Shown: positions 18,126-27,077, counted from the stretch's first letter. The stretch is 63,810 nt of DNA from Candidatus Palauibacter poriticola (GCA_012270965.1 JAAXHJ010000098.1:1-63810), one strand, 5' to 3'. A program made the numbers and translations. Notes: generated from the letters alone by a model not told the origin.

Positions 18126-19277
18126 ATGAACATTCACGAATACCAGGCGCGCCGGATCCTAGCCCGGCACGGCCTCCCCGTGCCGGAGGCCGAGGTCGCC
18201 GCGACGGCGGAGGAAGCCCAAGCGGCGGCCGAACGCTTCGGCGGACCCGTCGTCGTCAAGGCCCAGGTCCACGCCGGAGGACGCGGCAAGGCGGGAGGCG
18301 TCAAGCTCGCCGCGACGCCGGCCGAGGCCCGCACCGCCGCCGACGCCATCCTCGGGATGGAGATCAAGGGGATCGAGGTGCGGCAGGTTCTCGTCGCGCC
18401 GGCAGAGGACATCGTCTCCGAAGCCTACGTCGGCATCGTGCTCGACCGGGCGCGGCGGGCGGATTCGATCATGGTCTCCTCGGAGGGCGGCGTCGACATC
18501 GAGGAGGTCGCCGCGACGATGCCCGAGGCGATCCGGAAGGTCGCCGTGGACCCGCGCTACGGACTCCTCGCCCACCAGGCGGCCCTCCTCGGCCACCACC
18601 TCTACGACGACCCGCGCGCGGCGCGGCAAGCCTCGTCCATCATCGCGAGGCTCTACAAGGCGTACCGGGCGAGCGGCGCCACGCTGGCGGAGATCAACCC
18701 GATGATCGTGAACCCCGCCGGAGAGGTAAAGGCGATCGATGCGAAGATGAACATCGATGACAACGCCCTCTTCCGGCTGCCCGAGATGGCGGCGCTTCGC
18801 GACACGGAGGCGGAGAATCCGGCCGAGGTCCGGGCGCGCGAGGCCGAACTCTCCTACATCCAGCTCGACGGCAACGTTGGGTGCTGCGTCAACGGGGCCG
18901 GCCTCGCGATGGCCACGATGGACCTGGTCAAGTACTACGGCGGCGAGCCCGCGAACTTTCTCGACATCGGGGGCTCCTCGAATCCCGACAAGGTGGTGGC
19001 GGCGCTCGAACTCATCACCGAGGATCCGAACGTGAACTCGATTCTGTTTAATATCTTCGGCGGGATTACGCGCTGCGACGACGTCGCGAACGGGATCGTG
19101 GAGGCGACGAGCCGCATGGAACTAGGGGTGCCGATCACGATCCGGCTCACGGGCACGAACGAGGAGGAGGGGGTCGCGATCCTCGCCTCGCGCGGCTTCG
19201 AGGCGATGGTGGACATGGACCGGGCGGTCGAAACCGCCGTCCGCCGGGGAGAGCCCCGCACGGACGGTGGCCGCTGA
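18126..19277 (+). CDS. sucC: Succinate-CoA ligase, beta subunit (SucC)
   Basis: SucC with SucD makes ATP or GTP from succinyl-CoA in the TCA cycle. The 383-aa product starts with the canonical MNIHEYQAR, which fixes the ATG at 18126. It has the ATP-grasp fold: [16 protein letters not shown] at about 45-60, AEINPMIV for metal binding, and the ligase domain with [26 protein letters not shown] and FGGITRCD. No Shine-Dalgarno sequence precedes it; the leader is a 17-bp tandem array. It overlaps sucD by one base. Confidence 0.97.
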   Translation: MNIHEYQARRILARHGLPVPEAEVAATAEEAQAAAERFGGPVVVKAQVHAGGRGKAGGVKLAATPAEARTAADAILGMEIKGIEVRQVLVAPAEDIVSEAYVGIVLDRARRADSIMVSSEGGVDIEEVAATMPEAIRKVAVDPRYGLLAHQAALLGHHLYDDPRAARQASSIIARLYKAYRASGATLAEINPMIVNPAGEVKAIDAKMNIDDNALFRLPEMAALRDTEAENPAEVRAREAELSYIQLDGNVGCCVNGAGLAMATMDLVKYYGGEPANFLDIGGSSNPDKVVAALELITEDPNVNSILFNIFGGITRCDDVANGIVEATSRMELGVPITIRLTGTNEEEGVAILASRGFEAMVDMDRAVETAVRRGEPRTDGGR

Positions 19278-20200
19278 TGGGGATCTTCATCGGAGACGAT
19301 ACGCGGCTCGTCGTCCAGGGGATCACGGGGCGCGACGGTTCGTTCCACGCCCGGCAAATGATGGAATACGGCACGCGCGTGGTGGCCGGCGTGACGCCCG
19401 GGAAGGGCGGCCGCACGTTCGACGACGCCGTGCCCGTCTTCGACACCGTGGAGGAGGCGGTCGCGGAGGCGGGGGCGAACGCGAGCGTCGTCTACGTGCC
19501 CGCGCGCTTCGCGGTGGACGCGGTGTTCGAGGCGGCGGACGCGGGGATCGCGCTCATCGTGTGCATCACCGAGGGCGTGCCGGTCGGGGACATGCTGCGC
19601 GTGCTGCCGTATGTGCGGGAGAAGGGCGCGCGTCTCATCGGGCCCAACTGCCCGGGGCTCATCGTCCCCGGCCGCTGCAAGGTCGGGATTCTCCCCGGCC
19701 AGATCGTGCGCGAGGGACCGGTCGGGATCGTGAGCCGTTCCGGCACCCTCACCTACGAGGTCATCTTCCAGCTCACGCGCGCCGGGATCGGACAGTCCGC
19801 CTGCGTCGGCATCGGGGGGGATCCGCTCATCGGCACGGACTTCGTCGATTGCCTTGCGGCCTTCGAGGCGGATCCGGAGACCGAGGCCGTCGCGGTGATC
19901 GGGGAAATCGGCGGAACGGACGAGCAGGTGGCGGCGGAATACGTGTCGCGGGAGATGAGCAAGCCCGTCGTCGGGTTCGTCGCGGGCCAGACCGCGCCTC
20001 CGGGCCGGCGCATGGGGCACGCTGGCGCGATCATCTCGGGCTCCGAGGGGACGGCGGAAGAGAAGATTCGCGCCTTCGAGAGGCACGGGATCGGGGTCGC
20101 GCGGAGGCCCGCCGACCTGGTGGGCCTCATACGCGACCGCTGCCGGCAGCCCGTGGCGGACGCCCGCGTCCGCGCCGACGGCGGCGAACCGCTCCCCTGA
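19277..20200 (+). CDS. sucD: Succinate-CoA ligase, alpha subunit (SucD)
   Basis: This 307-aa subunit binds CoA and carries the phosphohistidine. Seen: the CoA-binding Rossmann part with [11 protein letters not shown] (14-24), CITEGVP (96-102), GPNCPG, the SRSGTLTYE loop (153-161), and the active His248 in MGHAGAI. The start ATG overlaps the sucC stop (TGATG). The C-terminus ends in a polar tail. Confidence 0.97.
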   Translation: MGIFIGDDTRLVVQGITGRDGSFHARQMMEYGTRVVAGVTPGKGGRTFDDAVPVFDTVEEAVAEAGANASVVYVPARFAVDAVFEAADAGIALIVCITEGVPVGDMLRVLPYVREKGARLIGPNCPGLIVPGRCKVGILPGQIVREGPVGIVSRSGTLTYEVIFQLTRAGIGQSACVGIGGDPLIGTDFVDCLAAFEADPETEAVAVIGEIGGTDEQVAAEYVSREMSKPVVGFVAGQTAPPGRRMGHAGAIISGSEGTAEEKIRAFERHGIGVARRPADLVGLIRDRCRQPVADARVRADGGEPLP

Positions 20201-20259
20201 CGACGGCGGTGAAGCTGCCCGGCGGGGGCCCCTCTGGGGAGAGGAGCGAGGAGGCGGCA

Positions 20260-20703
20260 ATGAAGGTTCGGGAGATCATGACCCGCGATGTGACCACGGC
20301 CGCTCCCGGGATGGCGCTGGCGGAGGCGGCGGACATGCTCGCGCGGCGTCGGCTGCGCGCGGTGCCCGTCACCGATGGCGAGGGCCATGTGCTCGGAATG
20401 CTCACGGACCGGCTGTTGATCAGCCGGCTCCTGCCCGGGCTCGAGCGGCCGGACGCAAGCGGTCCGGCGGGGGGAAACGCCGATGCCGGGGAGGTGCGCG
20501 ACATCATGGAACGGGCCGTGATGTGCGTGAAGGAGGACGAGCCGCTGGCCAACGTGGTTCGCCTGATGCTGGACAGGGAAATCGAACGCCTGCCGGTCGT
20601 GCGCGAGGGCCAGCTCGTCGGGTTTCTGACGCGCGGTGACATCATCCGACGGCTCCTCCTCCAAGACGCGGCGGGCGACAAGGAAGAAACGAAAGGGGAG
20701 TGA
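20260..20703 (+). CDS. CBS-domain pair protein
   Basis: A 147-aa protein consisting almost entirely of two CBS domains, about residues 1-60 (VREIMTRDVTTAAPGMALAE) and 78-135 (VRDIMERAVMCVKEDEPLAN). CBS pairs bind adenine nucleotides and act as regulatory modules; no catalytic domain is attached. The ATG is preceded by a long purine-rich site (GGAGAGGAGCGAGGAGG). It sits between sucD and ndk, so an energy-sensing role is a guess from position. Its stop lies 4 nt before the ndk GTG. Confidence 0.85.
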   Translation: MKVREIMTRDVTTAAPGMALAEAADMLARRRLRAVPVTDGEGHVLGMLTDRLLISRLLPGLERPDASGPAGGNADAGEVRDIMERAVMCVKEDEPLANVVRLMLDREIERLPVVREGQLVGFLTRGDIIRRLLLQDAAGDKEETKGE

Positions 20704-20707
20704 AGCC

Positions 20708-21133
20708 GTGCAGAGGATGACGCTCGCGATCATCAAGCCCGATGCGTTCGGGTCCGGGAAGGCCGGCCGGGTGCTCGCCGCGCTCGAGGACGCGGGCTTT
20801 CGCATACGGGGGTCACGGGTTCTTCGGCTCGGGCGCGCCGGAGCCGAGGCGTTCTACGCCGTGCACCGGGAGCGGCCCTTCTTCGGGGCGCTCGTGGAGT
20901 TCATGACGTCGGGGCCCTGCATGGCGCTCGCGCTTGAACGCGACCGGGCCGTGCCCCATTTGCGCGAGGTCATCGGTGCCACGGACCCGGCGGAGGCCGC
21001 GCCGGGCACCGTGCGCGCGCTCTACGCGGAGAGCAAGGAGCGCAACGCGATCCACGGCTCCGATTCCGACGAGAACGCGAGAGTGGAACTCGACTTTTTC
21101 TTCGGACAGGTCGACCTCATCGAGAGCGCGTGA
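20708..21133 (+). CDS. ndk: Nucleoside-diphosphate kinase
   Basis: Ndk balances nucleoside triphosphates by phosphate transfer through a phosphohistidine. The 141-aa product has the N-terminal TLAIIKPDAF, the RPFF motif and the active-site His116 in NAIHGSDS. GTG at 20708 is preferred to ATG at 20717 because GGGGAG lies 7 nt upstream of the GTG. It overlaps the next gene by GTGA. Confidence 0.95.
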   Translation: MQRMTLAIIKPDAFGSGKAGRVLAALEDAGFRIRGSRVLRLGRAGAEAFYAVHRERPFFGALVEFMTSGPCMALALERDRAVPHLREVIGATDPAEAAPGTVRALYAESKERNAIHGSDSDENARVELDFFFGQVDLIESA

Positions 21134-21735
21134 GTCCGCGTCGAGCACCGTCGGCGCGCGCATCGGCGGCGTGCGCATCGCCAGCGCCGGACTCGGCGGA
21201 ACCCGCCCGTATCGGACTCGCGGGCCTCGACGCCGGCCCCATCGAGCGGGCGTTTCGTGTCGAGACGCCGGGTGAAGCGCTCGGCGACCTGCCGCTGCCC
21301 TTCGAGCACGTCGATATCGAGGTCGAAGTCCGGAGGGCGGATGGGGCCGCGGTTCGCGCCCGGGGCACGCTCGGCGCGCGGGCCACCGTCGAGTGCCGCC
21401 GTTGTCTCGAGCCGACCCCGGTCGGCGTGCGCGCCGGGTGGGACGCGCTGTACCTCCCGCCCGACCGGGTCACGCCCGGGGAGGAGGGGGTTTGGGCGCT
21501 GGATGCGGGCTCGGGCGAGCTGGATCTGGCGGGGGCGATTCGCGAGGAGTTATGGGTCCACGCGCCCGCCTTCGTGGAGTGCTCGCGCGACTGCCCGGGG
21601 CTCTGCCCGGCGTGCGGCGCGCGGCTCGCGGAACAGGCGTGTCGCTGCCCGCCGCCGGAACCCGACGCGCGCTGGGCCGCGCTGGAGGGCTTGGGGGGAG
21701 GTGCGGCGGGCGCTCGGGAGGGCGACATTCCTTGA
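21130..21735 (+). CDS. DUF177/YceD family protein
   Basis: A 201-aa protein of the DUF177 (YceD) family, which is nearly always encoded just before rpmF and has been linked to 23S rRNA accumulation. Seen: a Cys pair Cys89-x2-Cys92 in VECRRCLEP and a C-terminal cluster Cys151, Cys155, Cys159, Cys162 (CPGLCPACG), suggesting zinc binding. The N-terminal 30 residues are Ala/Ser-rich. GTG start overlaps the ndk stop. A TTGACA at 21732-21737 overlaps the stop codon but has no convincing -10 partner. Confidence 0.85.
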   Translation: MSPRRAPSARASAACASPAPDSAEPARIGLAGLDAGPIERAFRVETPGEALGDLPLPFEHVDIEVEVRRADGAAVRARGTLGARATVECRRCLEPTPVGVRAGWDALYLPPDRVTPGEEGVWALDAGSGELDLAGAIREELWVHAPAFVECSRDCPGLCPACGARLAEQACRCPPPEPDARWAALEGLGGGAAGAREGDIP

Positions 21736-21823
21736 CATTCCCGGGTGGAAAACGCCAGTTGCCATGCTGCGCTCGAAAGGTCGCGGAGTTCCGGTTGATG
21801 GCTGCCAGGAGTGAGTTGACGAT

Positions 21824-22006
21824 ATGGCTGTTCCCAAGAGACGGACGTCGAAGCAGCGCAAGCGCAAGCGGCGTACGCACCACAAGGCGCGGGACACCGC
21901 GCGCCAGGCGTGCCCAAAATGTGGGGATCCGAAGCGACCGCATCGCGTCTGCCCGACCTGCGGCCACTATGCGGACCGCGAGGTCGTTCAGATCGACGAC
22001 TTTTGA
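21824..22006 (+). CDS. rpmF: Ribosomal protein bL32
   Basis: A 60-aa basic ribosomal protein with the usual [19 protein letters not shown] start. It is the zinc-binding (C+) type: Cys30-x2-Cys33 and Cys43-x2-Cys46. AGGAG lies 12 nt before the ATG. The position between DUF177 and plsX is the common bacterial arrangement. Confidence 0.97.
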   Translation: MAVPKRRTSKQRKRKRRTHHKARDTARQACPKCGDPKRPHRVCPTCGHYADREVVQIDDF

Positions 22007-22019
22007 AGCCCCCGAGCGC

Positions 22020-22040
22020 GGCCGCCGCCCTCCGGCGGCC
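22020..22040 (+). other. GC-rich hairpin between rpmF and plsX
   Basis: GGCCGCCG and CGGCGGCC form a perfect 8-bp stem around a 5-nt loop (CCCTC), 14 nt after the rpmF stop. No T-tract follows, so it is more likely an mRNA-stabilising or partial-termination hairpin than a strong terminator. Confidence 0.5.
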
Positions 22041-22073
22041 GGGCCGGGGTGGTGAATCGGACAGCCGGGCGTA

Positions 22074-23051
22074 ATGCGGGTCGCACTCGATCTGCTGGGC
22101 GGGGACGCCGCGCCGGAAGCCCCTCTGGAGGCCGCCGCGGGAGCGCTCGACGCGTGGCCGGACGATCTCTCGCTTCTGCTCGTGGGCCCCAGCCGCCTTC
22201 GGCGTGAGGAACGAACCCGGTTCGCGCGCGGCCGCGTGGCGTGGCTCGCGGCAGAGGAGTCCATCGGCCCGGCGGAATCGCCCGCCCTCGCCGTGCGGCG
22301 AAAGGCGGACAGCACTGTGGTCCGCGGCTTGGAGGCCGTGCGCGACGGGAGGGCCGACGGCTTCGTGTCCGCCGGGCCGACGGGAGCCACGGTCGTGGCC
22401 TCGGTGCTCACGCTCGGCCTGCTCCCCGGCGTGGATCGACCCCCCGTGGGAGCCTTCTTTCCGACGGCGACCGGCCGCGCCCTCGTCATGGATGTGGGCG
22501 CGAACGTCGATGTCCGCCCGCGGCAATTGCACCAGTTCGCACACCTGGGCTCGACCTATCTGCGCCGGACGCTCTTGATCGGCCGCCCGCGCGTCGGCCT
22601 GCTCAACATCGGGGTGGAGGGAGAGAAGGGAGGGGACGTGATCGCGACGGCCCATGGCCTCCTCTCCGCCGACCCCGGGCTTCATTTTGTCGGAAACGTG
22701 GAGGGACACCAGATCGTGACCGGGGCGTGCGACGTGCTCGTGTGCGGCGGCTTCGTCGGCAACGTACTGCTCAAGTTCTACGAATCGATGGCCGGGTTCG
22801 TGCTCGAGGTTTTTCGCCACGCCGGCGTGGGCGAAGGAGGCGAACTCGGCGAGGCGCTGCGTTTTCTCGACTATACGGAGTACGGCGGCGCGCCCCTGTT
22901 CGGTGTGGACGGGGTCACGATCATCTGTCACGGGACCTCCCCCGCCCGCGCCATCATGAACGGGATTCGCACGGCGGCCGACTGTGCCGCCTCGGGCTTC
23001 GCCTCCGTCACTCGCACCTCCCTCGCCCGGATGCGGGAGGGCGGCCGGTGA
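22074..23051 (+). CDS. plsX: Phosphate acyltransferase PlsX
   Basis: PlsX makes acyl-phosphate from acyl-ACP for phospholipid synthesis. The 325-aa product starts MRVALDLLGGDAAPEAPLEA and has FVSAGPTGATV, FPTATGRALVMDVGANVD and GFVGNVLLK, all family signatures. It belongs to the fatty-acid cluster and overlaps fabD by GTGA. fabH, which normally follows plsX, is absent. Confidence 0.95.
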   Translation: MRVALDLLGGDAAPEAPLEAAAGALDAWPDDLSLLLVGPSRLRREERTRFARGRVAWLAAEESIGPAESPALAVRRKADSTVVRGLEAVRDGRADGFVSAGPTGATVVASVLTLGLLPGVDRPPVGAFFPTATGRALVMDVGANVDVRPRQLHQFAHLGSTYLRRTLLIGRPRVGLLNIGVEGEKGGDVIATAHGLLSADPGLHFVGNVEGHQIVTGACDVLVCGGFVGNVLLKFYESMAGFVLEVFRHAGVGEGGELGEALRFLDYTEYGGAPLFGVDGVTIICHGTSPARAIMNGIRTAADCAASGFASVTRTSLARMREGGR

Positions 23052-23983
23052 GCGGGGTTGCGCTCCTGTTCCCGGGCCAGGGCTCCCAGTATGTGGGCAT
23101 GGGACGGGATCTGGCGGAAGACGATGCGTCGGTGCGGGAACTCTACGAGCGGGCGGACGATACGCTCGGCATGCCGCTACGCCGGATCTGCTGGGAGGGG
23201 CCCGAGGACGAACTTCGGGCGACGGAGAACGCGCAACCCGCGATCATGCTGCACTCCTTCGCCATCTGGCATCTCATTTCCGCGCGCGCCGGGAAGGCCG
23301 GCATCGGAGCGGGACATTCGCTCGGGGAGCTGTCTGCGTATCTCGTGTCCGACGCCTTCGGCTTCGAGGACGGTCTCCGAATCGTGCGCGAGCGCGGACG
23401 GCTCATGGGGGCTTCGGGCGCGGACCGGCCGGGTACGATGGCCGCCGTCCTCGGCTTGGACGCCGCATCCGTCGCCGAGGCGTGCGAGCGTGCGGGGGCG
23501 GGCGGAAGGATCGCCGTGCCCGCGAACCTCAACGCGCCGGGCCAGGTCGTCATCAGCGGCGATGTGGAGGCCGTGGCCTCCGCGGGCCGGCTCGCCGCGG
23601 AGGCCGGCGCGCGCCGCGTCCTCCCGCTCAACGTGAGCGGTGCCTTCCACTCGCCCCTCATGGCGACGGCGGCCGAGGGGCTGGCGGCGGCGCTCGACGG
23701 GACGAGCTGGCGCGATCCGTCGTTTCCCGTCGTCTCCAACGCCACGGCGACGCCCGTGACGGACTCCGAAGAGGCGCGGCGAACCCTCATCCTGCAGCTC
23801 ACGTCGCCCGTCCGGTGGATGGAGGGGATCGAACGCATCCGCCAGGCGGGGACCGCGCGCTGGCTCGAGGTCGGACCCGGCAACGTGCTCTCGGGCCTCG
23901 CCCGCCGCATCGATCGAAGTCTGCGCGTGACCGCGGTCGGAGATTCGCCGTCCGTGGACGCCTATCTCGGATCTTCAGATTAG
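23048..23983 (+). CDS. fabD: Malonyl-CoA:ACP transacylase (FabD)
   Basis: FabD loads malonyl onto ACP. The 311-aa product has LLFPGQGSQYVGMG near the start, the catalytic GHSLGE with Ser91, and the catalytic His in VSGAFHSPLM. GTG start overlaps the plsX stop. 78 nt separate it from the fabG ATG. Confidence 0.96.
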   Translation: MSGVALLFPGQGSQYVGMGRDLAEDDASVRELYERADDTLGMPLRRICWEGPEDELRATENAQPAIMLHSFAIWHLISARAGKAGIGAGHSLGELSAYLVSDAFGFEDGLRIVRERGRLMGASGADRPGTMAAVLGLDAASVAEACERAGAGGRIAVPANLNAPGQVVISGDVEAVASAGRLAAEAGARRVLPLNVSGAFHSPLMATAAEGLAAALDGTSWRDPSFPVVSNATATPVTDSEEARRTLILQLTSPVRWMEGIERIRQAGTARWLEVGPGNVLSGLARRIDRSLRVTAVGDSPSVDAYLGSSD

Positions 23984-24061
23984 CAGTCCGTGGGAGCACC
24001 TCGCGTCAACGCCGCTCGAACGCAGCGGGGCTCTTTCCACGGGCTGCGAAGGGGTGCCCGC

Positions 24062-24805
24062 ATGAGCGAGCTGAGGGGGGAGATCGCCATCGTCACGGGG
24101 GCGACGCGCGGCATCGGGACCGCGATCGCGGCGGAACTGGCCCGGGCGGGCGCGCGCGTGGCCGTGGTCGGCACCGGAACGGACCGGGCCCGGACCGTGG
24201 CCGAGCGTCTGCCCGGAGAGGGTCATGCCGGCTTCGGTTGCGACGTCTCCGATCCGGAGGCGTGCAAGGGACTCGTGGCGGCCGTCTCCGAGAGGCTCGG
24301 CGACGCGACGATCCTCGTGAACAACGCGGGGATTACGCGCGACAACATCCTCCTCCGTCTCAAGGATGAGGATTGGCGGTCCGTGCTCGACACGAATCTG
24401 TCGGGGGCCTTCTACCTCATGCGGGCCGTCGCCCGCGGCATGATGAAACGCCGCGCCGGAAACATCGTGAACATCTCCAGCGTCGTGGGCTTGACGGGCA
24501 ACCGCGGCCAGTCCAACTATGCGGCGGCCAAAGCCGCCCTGATCTCGCTCACCCGAAGCGTCGCTCAGGAGCTTGCGAGTCGCGGTGTGCGGGCCAACGC
24601 GGTCGCACCCGGGTTCATCTCGACCGACATGACCTCGGGACTGCCCGAGAGCGTTCAAAAGGCCATGTCGAAGAGGATTCCCCTCGGTCGGCCGGGGTCC
24701 CCGGAAGATGTCGCCACGGTGGTGCGATTTCTCGTCGGTCCCGGGGCTTCGTACGTTACCGGGCAGGTGATCGTCGTGGACGGCGGCATGGTCATGCAGT
24801 CGTAG
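24062..24805 (+). CDS. fabG: 3-oxoacyl-ACP reductase (FabG)
   Basis: FabG is the NADPH-dependent ketoreductase of fatty-acid elongation. The 247-aa product shows the cofactor loop TGATRGIG (12-19), NNAG (87-90) and the catalytic Ser139/140, Tyr153 and Lys157 (ISS, SNYAAAK). The ATG at 24062 gives the usual length; in-frame upstream codons from 23990 would add 24 atypical residues. GAAGGGG lies about 10 nt before it. Confidence 0.96.
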   Translation: MSELRGEIAIVTGATRGIGTAIAAELARAGARVAVVGTGTDRARTVAERLPGEGHAGFGCDVSDPEACKGLVAAVSERLGDATILVNNAGITRDNILLRLKDEDWRSVLDTNLSGAFYLMRAVARGMMKRRAGNIVNISSVVGLTGNRGQSNYAAAKAALISLTRSVAQELASRGVRANAVAPGFISTDMTSGLPESVQKAMSKRIPLGRPGSPEDVATVVRFLVGPGASYVTGQVIVVDGGMVMQS

Positions 24806-24819
24806 CGCCGCCGCCCCAG

Positions 24820-24835
24820 CTTCGGCCGCCCGAAG
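24820..24835 (+). other. Small hairpin after fabG
   Basis: CTTCGG and CCGAAG form a 6-bp stem with a CCGC loop 15 nt after the fabG stop, just before the 19-bp repeat array. There is no T-tract, so termination is doubtful. Confidence 0.4.
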
Positions 24836-24841
24836 GGCTCG

Positions 24842-24948
24842 GGGAACGGCCGAAGGGGTTGGGAACGGCCGCAAGGTCGGGAGACGGCTGAACGGGCGGG
24901 AAACGGCCTTAACGGTTGGGAACGGGCTGAACGGTCGGGAAACGGCGG
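24842..24948. repeat. About 19-bp imperfect tandem repeat between fabG and acpP, 5-6 copies
   Basis: Units beginning GGGA(A/GA)ACGG start at 24842, 24861, 24879, 24898, 24918 and 24937, spaced 18-20 bp, with consensus near GGGAACGGCCGAACGGTC. The array fills most of the fabG-acpP gap (24806-24993) and ends about 25 bp before the acpP ribosome site. It codes for nothing convincing in any frame. Confidence 0.9.
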
Positions 24949-24993
24949 GGCCGCGGGTCGTCGGCCCCCTTCATACAAGGAGAACACGCAATC

Positions 24994-25224
24994 ATGGACA
25001 ACGCGGCACGCGTGCGGGAGATCATCGCGCAGGAACTCGGCGTGGAGCAGGAGAAGGTGGTGGACGACGCGAACTTCGTCGATGATCTGGGCGCCGACTC
25101 TCTCGATACCGTCGAACTCGTGATGGCCTTCGAGGAAGAGTTCGGGATCGAAATCCCGGACGAGGACGCGGAGAGGATGCAGACGGTCGAGGAGGCCATC
25201 GCGTACCTGAACGAGAAGGCCTAA
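24994..25224 (+). CDS. acpP: Acyl carrier protein
   Basis: A 76-aa acidic carrier protein. The phosphopantetheine attachment Ser36 is in [13 protein letters not shown] clear AGGAG lies about 11 nt before the ATG. It sits between fabG and fabF, the standard fatty-acid synthesis arrangement. Confidence 0.98.
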   Translation: MDNAARVREIIAQELGVEQEKVVDDANFVDDLGADSLDTVELVMAFEEEFGIEIPDEDAERMQTVEEAIAYLNEKA

Positions 25225-25244
25225 CAACCCGTGGCAAGAGCCCC

Positions 25245-25305
25245 AGGCTTTCGCCGCGGGCTGCCGGCAACCGGGGCTTTCGCGCGGGTCGGCGGCGGGC
25301 CAGGG
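25245..25305. repeat. Imperfect two-copy repeat between acpP and fabF
   Basis: The stretch GGCTTTCGCCGCGGGCTGCC near 25246 is echoed by GGCTTTCGCGCGGGTCGGC near 25276, about 30 bp apart, filling most of the 92-bp gap. The copies differ by small indels. No clear ribosome site is seen before the fabF ATG. Confidence 0.55.
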
Positions 25306-25316
25306 CCTTTCATTTC

Positions 25317-26567
25317 ATGAGAAGACGTGTAGCGATCACGGGGATCGGCCTCGTCACCCCGATCGGGCTCGACCCCGACTCGACGTGGAACGCCCTCCTC
25401 CGCGGCGTGAGCGGCGCGGGGCCCATCACCCTGTTCGATGCGTCCGACCAGTCGGTTCGCTTCGCCTGCGAGGTGAAGAACTTCGACCCGGCGAAATACA
25501 TGGACCGGAAGGATGCCCGGCGGGCGGACCGTTTCCTCCACTTCGCGATGGGGGCGGCGGAGCAGGCCGTGGTCGAGGCGGGGTTCGCGGACGGGTTTGG
25601 AGAGCTTCCCCCCGATCGGGTCGGCGTCCTCATCGGCGTCGGCATCGGCGGGCTTCCGCTCCTCGAAGCTCAGCACGAGAGGCTGCTTGAGGGTGGGCCC
25701 CGGCGCGTCTCCCCCTTCTTCATCCCCATGTTCATCCCGGACATGGCTTCGGGGATGGTGTCGATGCGGTACGGGGCGCAGGGCCCCAACTATGCGACGG
25801 TGTCGGCCTGCGCCTCCAGCGGCCATTCGGTCGGGCTCGCCTTCCGTTCAATCCGCAACGGCGAAGCGGATGTGATGATTACGGGGGGCACCGAGGCCAC
25901 GATCACGCCGCTCGCGGTCGCCGGCTTCGCGAACATGCGGGCGATGTCGACGCGCAACGACGATCCGAAGCGGGCCTCGCGCCCCTTCGACGCGCACCGC
26001 GACGGGTTCGTGCTCGGGGAGGGTGCGGGGATGTTCATACTCGAGGAACTCGAGCACGCGAGGGCGCGCGGCGCGACGATCCTCGGGGAGTTGGCGGGCT
26101 TCGGGCAGAGTGCGGACGCGTACCACATGACGGCGCCGGTCCCGGATGGCTCGGGGGCGCGGCTCGCCATGGAGCAGGCGCTCGACGACGCAAGCCTCGA
26201 CCCGTCGGACGTCGGGTACATCAACGCGCACGGTACGTCGACGCCCGCCAACGACGTCTCCGAGACGAAGGCGATCAAGGATGTCCTGGGCGATCACGCC
26301 TACTCCATCGTCGTGGGTTCGACGAAGTCGATGACGGGACACACGCTCGGCGCGGCGGGGGCCATAGAGGGGGCGATCTCCGCTCTCGTCTGCCGGCGCG
26401 GGATCATCCCGCCCACAATCAACTTCGAGGAGGCGGATCCCAAGTGCGATCTCGAATACGCCCACGGGGGCGTAATGGAACGGGAGGTCGAGGTCGCGCT
26501 CTCGAATTCCTTCGGGTTCGGCGGCCACAACGTCTGTCTGGCCGTCCGGCGGTGGAACGGGGACTAG
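25317..26567 (+). CDS. fabF: 3-oxoacyl-ACP synthase II (FabF)
   Basis: FabF condenses malonyl-ACP with acyl-ACP. The 416-aa product has the Cys-His-His triad: Cys165 (SACASSGH), His305 (NAHGTSTP) and His342 (GHTLGAAGAIE), plus SNSFGFGGHN near the end. Without fabH in the cluster, initiation must be encoded elsewhere or handled by another synthase. Its stop region is duplicated downstream. Confidence 0.96.
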   Translation: MRRRVAITGIGLVTPIGLDPDSTWNALLRGVSGAGPITLFDASDQSVRFACEVKNFDPAKYMDRKDARRADRFLHFAMGAAEQAVVEAGFADGFGELPPDRVGVLIGVGIGGLPLLEAQHERLLEGGPRRVSPFFIPMFIPDMASGMVSMRYGAQGPNYATVSACASSGHSVGLAFRSIRNGEADVMITGGTEATITPLAVAGFANMRAMSTRNDDPKRASRPFDAHRDGFVLGEGAGMFILEELEHARARGATILGELAGFGQSADAYHMTAPVPDGSGARLAMEQALDDASLDPSDVGYINAHGTSTPANDVSETKAIKDVLGDHAYSIVVGSTKSMTGHTLGAAGAIEGAISALVCRRGIIPPTINFEEADPKCDLEYAHGGVMEREVEVALSNSFGFGGHNVCLAVRRWNGD

Positions 26568-26625
26568 CAGCCTTCCGAGCGGGGGGCGCCTGCGACTAGC
26601 GGCCTTCCGCGCGGGAGGTGCCCGC
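26562..26625. repeat. 32-bp tandem duplication containing the fabF stop codon
   Basis: Two copies (26562-26593 and 26594-26625) of a unit beginning GACTAGC(A/G)GCCTTCCG cover the end of fabF and the gap before purE. The TAG in the first copy ends fabF; the second copy carries a spare TAG. Confidence 0.85.
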
Positions 26626-26648
26626 GACGGATCGGCCGGGAGGACGTG

Positions 26649-27050
26649 ATGAGTTCGGTACTGGTGATGATGGGGTCGGAGTCGGACATGCCCACGATGG
26701 ACAAGGGCGTGGCGATACTTCGCGAGCACGGGGTCGAGGTGCAGGTCGAGGTGAGTTCGGCCCACCGGCAGCCGAAGCGGACCGCGGAGCTGGCCGAGAG
26801 CGCGGCGGCGGCCGGCCATTCCGTCGTGATCTGCGGGGCGGGACTGTCGGCGGCGCTCCCGGGCGTCGTGGCGGCGCACACCTCGCTGCCGGTGATCGGC
26901 GTTCCCGTCTCCGCGGGCACGCTCGGAGGGCTCGACGCGCTCCTGTCTTGCGCGCAGATGCCGCCGGGCGTCCCCGTCGCCGCCGTGGGCATCGACAACG
27001 CGAAGAACGCGGCCCACCTCGCCCTCCGCATCCTGGGCACGCGGAGCTAG
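26649..27050 (+). CDS. purE: PurE-like AIR carboxylase/mutase, short form
   Basis: PurE (class I) moves the carboxyl of N5-carboxyaminoimidazole ribonucleotide in purine synthesis. The product has the family core: MMGSESDMPTM, the active SSAHR with His39, CGAGLSAALPGVVAAHT and GVPVSAGTLGG. At 133 aa it ends after AALRIL-like residues (AHLALRILG) and lacks the roughly 30-residue C-terminal helix of longer PurE proteins. ATG 26649 is favoured: GGGAGGA lies 4-5 nt upstream. No purK is next to it. A PurE-like domain with another role cannot be excluded. Confidence 0.8.
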   Translation: MSSVLVMMGSESDMPTMDKGVAILREHGVEVQVEVSSAHRQPKRTAELAESAAAAGHSVVICGAGLSAALPGVVAAHTSLPVIGVPVSAGTLGGLDALLSCAQMPPGVPVAAVGIDNAKNAAHLALRILGTRS

Positions 27051-27077
27051 CGCGGCCCGGCCGGAGAGGGTCGTCCG

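Noticed and set aside
21732..21760. TTGACA before rpmF as a promoter
   Set aside because: The -35 box is perfect but 16-18 nt downstream there is only CCAGTT/CAGTTG, and the gene run is already tightly linked, so support is too weak to list.
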